NCBI GenBank assembly: GCA_021734245.1
Contig: JAIPJH010000009.1
Location: 1 to 54,668, forward strand
DNA length: 54,668 nt
Source of the DNA: Candidatus Cloacimonadota bacterium
GTDB lineage: Bacteria > Cloacimonadota > Cloacimonadia > Cloacimonadales > TCS61
Reading direction: 5' to 3'
A program made the translations under genes and the position numbers. The notes below the pieces were generated by a model. It was not told the DNA's origin and made no database searches. It saw only the letters and a program-made list of their open reading frames with translations. Positions 50,794-54,668 of this stretch are shown here, piece after piece. Positions within the stretch are counted from its first letter, which is position 1; every line of letters begins with the position of its first letter.

Positions 50794-51285
50794 ATGAATA
50801 AAAAAGGAAGTATGAGAGTTGTGGTAAATGCCAAAAAACAGCTCATGACTATCTACAAGAATGATGAAGTATTCAAAACTTTTCCTGTTTCTACATCAAA
50901 ATTTGGAATCGGAAATAAAATCGGCAGTCGAAAAACGCCTTTAGGAAAACACAAAATCAGTGCAAAATTCGGCAAAAATGCACCTGAAGGATCAATATTT
51001 AATGGCAGTCGTAATACTGGCGAGATCATCAGTCAGAATGAAGATTTTTACAAAGGGCAAGATCTGATAACCACCAGAATTCTACAATTGGAAGGCTTGG
51101 AAGAAGGCATTAATAAAGGTGATGGTATCGATTCTGCCAAAAGATATATTTGGATTCATGGAACTACTCAGGAATCAATGATCGGTAAACCAGCATCACA
51201 AGGTTGTATCCGCATGAAAAATAAGGATATCATAATTTTTTTTGATATTGTGCGCGTAGGAACAAAAGTAGAGATTACTAAATAA
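50794..51285 (+). CDS. L,D-transpeptidase (YkuD) family protein
   Basis: A 163-residue YkuD-domain protein. The active site is His122 and Cys138 in YIWIHGTTQESMIGKPASQGCIRM. Such enzymes make 3-3 or protein links in peptidoglycan or handle murein peptides. I see no signal peptide or membrane anchor in the N terminus (VVVNAKKQLMTIYKNDEV is already domain sequence), although a periplasmic enzyme would need one. The start is unsure: 50794 or 50812, the latter with GGAAGT in front. It follows the broken HAD gene by 26 bases. Confidence 0.88.
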   Translation: MNKKGSMRVVVNAKKQLMTIYKNDEVFKTFPVSTSKFGIGNKIGSRKTPLGKHKISAKFGKNAPEGSIFNGSRNTGEIISQNEDFYKGQDLITTRILQLEGLEEGINKGDGIDSAKRYIWIHGTTQESMIGKPASQGCIRMKNKDIIIFFDIVRVGTKVEITK

Positions 51286-51292
51286 AAAAAAA

Positions 51293-51317
51293 GAACCTGT
51301 ATGGAGAGTGCAGGTTC
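51293..51317 (-). terminator. Hairpin with minus-strand T run before the last cargo gene
   Basis: GAACCTG (51293-51299) pairs with CAGGTTC (51311-51317). The T run lies on the minus strand (A8 on the plus strand), so it looks like a terminator for minus-strand RNA, or a leader hairpin for the downstream plus-strand gene. Confidence 0.45.
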
Positions 51318-51346
51318 AAATCAATATATGACTTAGGAGGTCAAAA

Positions 51347-54300
51347 ATGAAAAAAATGGTTATTTTATTCGTATTAGCAATCCTGGTTTTTTCTTTGAAC
51401 GCTGTAGATACAGCTGAAATCAATGAAGAACAGGGAATTGATGTTGTAAATCATCATTCAAATTCTGGAACACGCTCCACAAGAGATATTCCCGATGATG
51501 GACTGCTCTTGATTCCGGATTCCGGTGATGATCGTGTAATGGCTTTTGATCCAGCCACAGGTGATCTTTATGATGCAGATTTTATTCCCATGAATGCTAA
51601 TTTGTCAACTCCAATTGCAGCAGCTCTTCATCCCGATGGCAATAGCATTCTGGTTTCAGATCAAATAGAAGATGGCGTTCTTCAATATGATCTGGATGGA
51701 AACTTTATGGGTTGGTTTGCCCCAGCCGGAGGTGTTAATACAGCTGTTTTAGATAATGTCCGCGGCTGGGATTTAAAAGCTGATGGCAACATTCTAGTGA
51801 CAACAGCTGGTGGCGGAAATACTGATGCAGTAGCAGAATTTGATGCGTCTGGCAACTATCTGGGAAATTTCATTGAGCCCAATTCTGCCATTATGGATGG
51901 TCCATTTTGTGTTTTATACCGAGATGCTCAGGATGATTATCTGGTAACTGCCAGCACATCCGATGCAGTACACCAATACGACAATGCCGGTGCTTATATC
52001 GGCGATCTGGTTTCTGGAATTCAATTTCCTGAACAAGTTTCAATTGCTTCCAACGGCAATCTGCTGGTAGCAGGATTCAGCGTTCCATCCGGAGTTTACG
52101 AATATACCAGCGATGGAACTCAAGTCGGTTATTATGACGTAGTCGGCAGCCCGCGTGGAGTTTATGAACTTCCCAATGGAAACATTTTAGTTACAAATGG
52201 TGCCGGAGTTTATGAGATAGATAGAAGCAACAACCTGGTATCCACAAAAATCGACGGAGTAAATGCCAGATTTGTATATTTCGTAGAAGGCAGCGGCGGT
52301 GGTGGAAACACTGTAGTATTTGAAGATGACTTTGAAAGTGGACTGACAAATTGGGTATTGGAAGCAGATCCTGCCGCAAATAATACGTGGGATCTGGTAG
52401 ATGGTCAATACCATTCTGCTACACATTCACTAACAGAAAGTCCCGGTGGAAACTATTCTCCCGATGTAACCTATACAGCAACAATCGCCAATCCTCTGGA
52501 TTTTTCTACCGCCATGGAAGCCAGCCTGAACTTCTGGATGAAATACGATATTGAAGGTGGATTGTTTGATTTCTTGTATATTGATGTTTCTCCTGACAAT
52601 GGTGCAACCTGGGTAAATATCGGAACCTATTATGGAGAAGGAAACGACTGGGATGAATATACAATTTCTCTGGGAGGATTTGTAGGAAATTCTCAGGTTC
52701 TTGTTCGCTGGCAGATCGTTACAGACGGTGGATACGAAGTTAATGGAATGTATCTGGATGACGTTGTTATCTCTACTTCCGACGTAGATAACACTCCACC
52801 ATTGATCTTGCATGATGGTCCGGATTTTTATGAAGGAACCGATGAAGATTATACCTTTGAAGCTGAGATCATCGATATTTCCGGTTTAGCTTCTGCTGAT
52901 GTTGTTTTCACTGTAGAAGGTGGAACAGAACAAACATTACCATCTACCGGAAATACCGGAAACATCTATTCATTCACAATTCCATTCCATGATTATGGCG
53001 ATCAAATCGATTATAAAGTAGTTGCTGTGGATGCTTCTCCTCAAGCTAATGAAGGTGAAACAGTAATAAATTCTTATATTGAAGGTACTCATCTCATCTA
53101 TGATAATGGCGTTGTAGATTTCTATATTACTTTTGCCGAAGGCACGGGCGCAGCAGTGAAAATGCTTAATCCAGCCGGAATGGATCTGAATTTGGATTTT
53201 GCTCTTATTAGAAATTATACAGATACAAACAATACAAATGATGATTTTGAATTCCATGTTTGGGATGATAACGGCGGAGTTCCTGGTGATGATCTGATCA
53301 CTCCATTTATGGTTACACCCGAAGCTACTTTAGCAAATAACAGCCCCATGACCAGAATAGATCTGCGACCTTATGCTGCACAACTTGATGATATCCAGGG
53401 TGATTTCTATATTGGATTTCTTATTCCAACTGGCATTGTAGCTTGCACAGAAACTTCTCCTGGTTCATTTGGCCAATCTTATGCCTGGAATGGTGCAAGC
53501 TGGACTCTGGATACTGCTGATTTCCATTTCAGATCGGTAGTAGAACTTGTTCAAGGTGTTGTTCCTGGTACTATCGCAGGTGTAGTAACAGATACAGATA
53601 CCGGTGATTTCATCGAAGGTGCATTGGTTACTGCAGGTGTGTATACTACAACAACCGATGCTGATGGTGAATATTCTTTTGATGTTGATCCTGATACATA
53701 TGATGTAGAATGTTCATTCGATGGTTATGAAACTTCCACTCAAACTGGAATTGTTGTAACTTCTGGCAATACATCTCAAGTAGATTTTGCACTTCAGCAT
53801 ATGTACAATCCTCCAGTAAACTTAACTTATACTTACACAGCTCCAAATGTAATCCTGCAATGGTCTGCTCCTGTTGGACCAGGATTGACCGGATACAATA
53901 TTTATAGAAATGATGAAGTTATCAACACAGTAACTTCTCTTCTGTTTATCGATCCAAACGTTCCTGCCGGAACTTATACATATTACATTACAGCATTATA
54001 TGGAGATTACGAATCTGTTCCATCTAACGAAGTAGAAGTAGAAGTTCCTGTTGGCAACGATCCAAATCTATTACCAACAGTTACCAAGCTTGGTGGAAAT
54101 TATCCAAATCCATTCAATCCGACTACATTGATCAATTTCAGCGTAGCAGAACATGGTCATGTAAGCATCGAAGTTTATAACATCAAAGGTGAAAAAGTAA
54201 GTACACTCAGAAATAATGAAATGGATGCCGGTAATTACAGTGTAACCTGGAACGGAATCGACGATAACGGAAGATCTGTTTCCAGCGGAGTTTATTTCTA

Positions 54301-54355
54301 CAAAATGAAAGCTGGTAAATATGGTGAAACTAAAAAAATGATCCTGATGAAATAG
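51347..54355 (+). CDS. Multi-domain T9SS cargo protein (propeller, MAM-like, carboxypeptidase-regulatory, Fn3)
   Basis: A 1002-residue secreted protein. Order: signal peptide MKKMVILFVLAILVFSLNA; an NHL-like propeller of about 45-315 with repeated VYELPNGNILVTNGAG-type blades; a MAM-like/choice-of-anchor J domain at about 325-480 (FEDDFESGLTNWVLEADP ... YLDDVVIS); Ig-like stretches; a carboxypeptidase-regulatory-like domain near 745-825 (GTIAGVVTDTDTGDFIEGALV); a fibronectin type III domain (LTYTYTAPNVILQWSAP) and the T9SS sorting domain from NYPNPFNPTT (about 920). No enzyme active site is recognised. Binding or adhesion at the surface is likely. AGGAGG lies before the start. Confidence 0.85.
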   Translation: MKKMVILFVLAILVFSLNAVDTAEINEEQGIDVVNHHSNSGTRSTRDIPDDGLLLIPDSGDDRVMAFDPATGDLYDADFIPMNANLSTPIAAALHPDGNSILVSDQIEDGVLQYDLDGNFMGWFAPAGGVNTAVLDNVRGWDLKADGNILVTTAGGGNTDAVAEFDASGNYLGNFIEPNSAIMDGPFCVLYRDAQDDYLVTASTSDAVHQYDNAGAYIGDLVSGIQFPEQVSIASNGNLLVAGFSVPSGVYEYTSDGTQVGYYDVVGSPRGVYELPNGNILVTNGAGVYEIDRSNNLVSTKIDGVNARFVYFVEGSGGGGNTVVFEDDFESGLTNWVLEADPAANNTWDLVDGQYHSATHSLTESPGGNYSPDVTYTATIANPLDFSTAMEASLNFWMKYDIEGGLFDFLYIDVSPDNGATWVNIGTYYGEGNDWDEYTISLGGFVGNSQVLVRWQIVTDGGYEVNGMYLDDVVISTSDVDNTPPLILHDGPDFYEGTDEDYTFEAEIIDISGLASADVVFTVEGGTEQTLPSTGNTGNIYSFTIPFHDYGDQIDYKVVAVDASPQANEGETVINSYIEGTHLIYDNGVVDFYITFAEGTGAAVKMLNPAGMDLNLDFALIRNYTDTNNTNDDFEFHVWDDNGGVPGDDLITPFMVTPEATLANNSPMTRIDLRPYAAQLDDIQGDFYIGFLIPTGIVACTETSPGSFGQSYAWNGASWTLDTADFHFRSVVELVQGVVPGTIAGVVTDTDTGDFIEGALVTAGVYTTTTDADGEYSFDVDPDTYDVECSFDGYETSTQTGIVVTSGNTSQVDFALQHMYNPPVNLTYTYTAPNVILQWSAPVGPGLTGYNIYRNDEVINTVTSLLFIDPNVPAGTYTYYITALYGDYESVPSNEVEVEVPVGNDPNLLPTVTKLGGNYPNPFNPTTLINFSVAEHGHVSIEVYNIKGEKVSTLRNNEMDAGNYSVTWNGIDDNGRSVSSGVYFYKMKAGKYGETKKMILMK

Positions 54356-54402
54356 TCCTTCGGAATTTCACGGGACAGGTTCTGATGAAATAGAAATATG
54401 AA

Positions 54403-54489
54403 AACCTTGCGGATGGTCATTTGACCTCCGCAATGGTTTATTATGCAACCATTCGTAAGGTCTTATAAATTAAACCATTACGAAGGTTA
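54403..54489 (+). repeat. Two related long hairpins downstream of the last cargo gene
   Basis: Bases 54403-54438 form AACC-TTGCGGA / TCCGCAA-TGGTT around an inner GGTC-ATTT-GACC. A second hairpin (54447-54488) pairs AACCATTCGTAAGGT with ACCATTACGAAGGTT imperfectly. The two resemble each other. The stretch 54360-54393 also repeats CTGATGAAATAG from the gene end. Confidence 0.65.
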
Positions 54490-54499
54490 GTTTTATATC

Positions 54500-54526
54500 T
54501 GCCCCGGTTTCTGCCGGGGCATTTTT
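54500..54526 (+). terminator. Terminator after the last cargo gene
   Basis: A GC-rich 8-bp stem TGCCCCGG/CCGGGGCA with loop TTTCTG is followed by five T. It lies about 145 bases past the stop, behind two other hairpins. No gene is visible from here to the window end. Confidence 0.9.
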
Positions 54527-54668
54527 ATATTAACCCAAGTTTCGGCAAAATGCCTCTAAGTTCTTATTTTGCAAGGGCGGCTTTTTTGTTTGGGCACTAC
54601 ATTCTTACTTTCACATCATGATATTTCCGATTAAATTTGAACTTGAGATTTAATTTCTGATATATTTC

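Overview
The window most likely comes from an anaerobic diderm of the FCB superphylum, best matched by a Cloacimonadota-type genome. This is inferred from gene content, not from a marker-gene search. Four very large secreted proteins end in the FlgD-like Por/T9SS sorting domain (an NYPNPFNP motif, an IYN-x-KGQKV core, a WNG-x-D turn and a final K-rich strand). LpxB, GmhA and two beta-barrel proteins show an outer membrane with LPS. The DNA is AT-rich, with strong GGAGG-type ribosome sites.

Layout. 1-7668: the 3' end of a beta-barrel protein gene, then on the minus strand a YgiQ-type radical SAM protein, a cold-shock protein, a THUMP-like methyltransferase and a C25 (gingipain-like) peptidase. 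7812-8397: tRNA-Pro(CGG), followed by a duplicated piece of its 3' end. 8398-12044 (minus): a beta-helix surface protein and two small membrane proteins. 12311-15008 (minus): ptb-rpiB-glyA. 15209-22191 (minus): two acyl-CoA synthetases, an OFA-family transporter and acsA. 22428-24842: beta-carbonic anhydrase, a small RHH-like protein and an acyl-CoA dehydrogenase. 24843-25603: a gene-free stretch holding a MITE-like inverted repeat. 25604-32434 (plus): a fused acyl-CoA mutase (IcmF type), enoyl-CoA hydratase, 3-hydroxyacyl-CoA dehydrogenase and an SCP2-type thiolase. 32620-40973: a FabK/nitronate monooxygenase-like protein, ndk, an aminotransferase, a DUF374 acyltransferase, lpxB, a cysteine-containing conserved protein, a permease, a YjbQ protein, a PspC protein and a 59-residue tautomerase. 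40974-48969: a tandem repeat, a T9SS cargo protein, a lipoprotein and a large barrel-like protein, with structured repeats between them. 49165-54355: gmhA, dtd, a HAD gene broken by one stop codon, a YkuD protein and a last T9SS cargo protein.

How the genes fit together. Within about 18 kb (14064-32434) there is one candidate for each step from isobutyrate or butyrate to acetyl-CoA and acetate: activation by acyl-CoA synthetases, carbon-skeleton isomerisation by the IcmF-type mutase, dehydrogenation, hydration, a second oxidation, thiolysis, and Ptb/Acs at the acetyl end. This suggests syntrophic isobutyrate/butyrate oxidation, or the reverse fermentation. The electron-transfer flavoprotein is not in the window.

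The most unusual non-coding feature is a structured repeat family at 38438-38621, 44616-44844 and 45468-45625. It lies in sense orientation between co-directional genes. Its stems vary in a compensatory way, and in two copies it ends in the Shine-Dalgarno sequence of the next gene, one base before the start codon.
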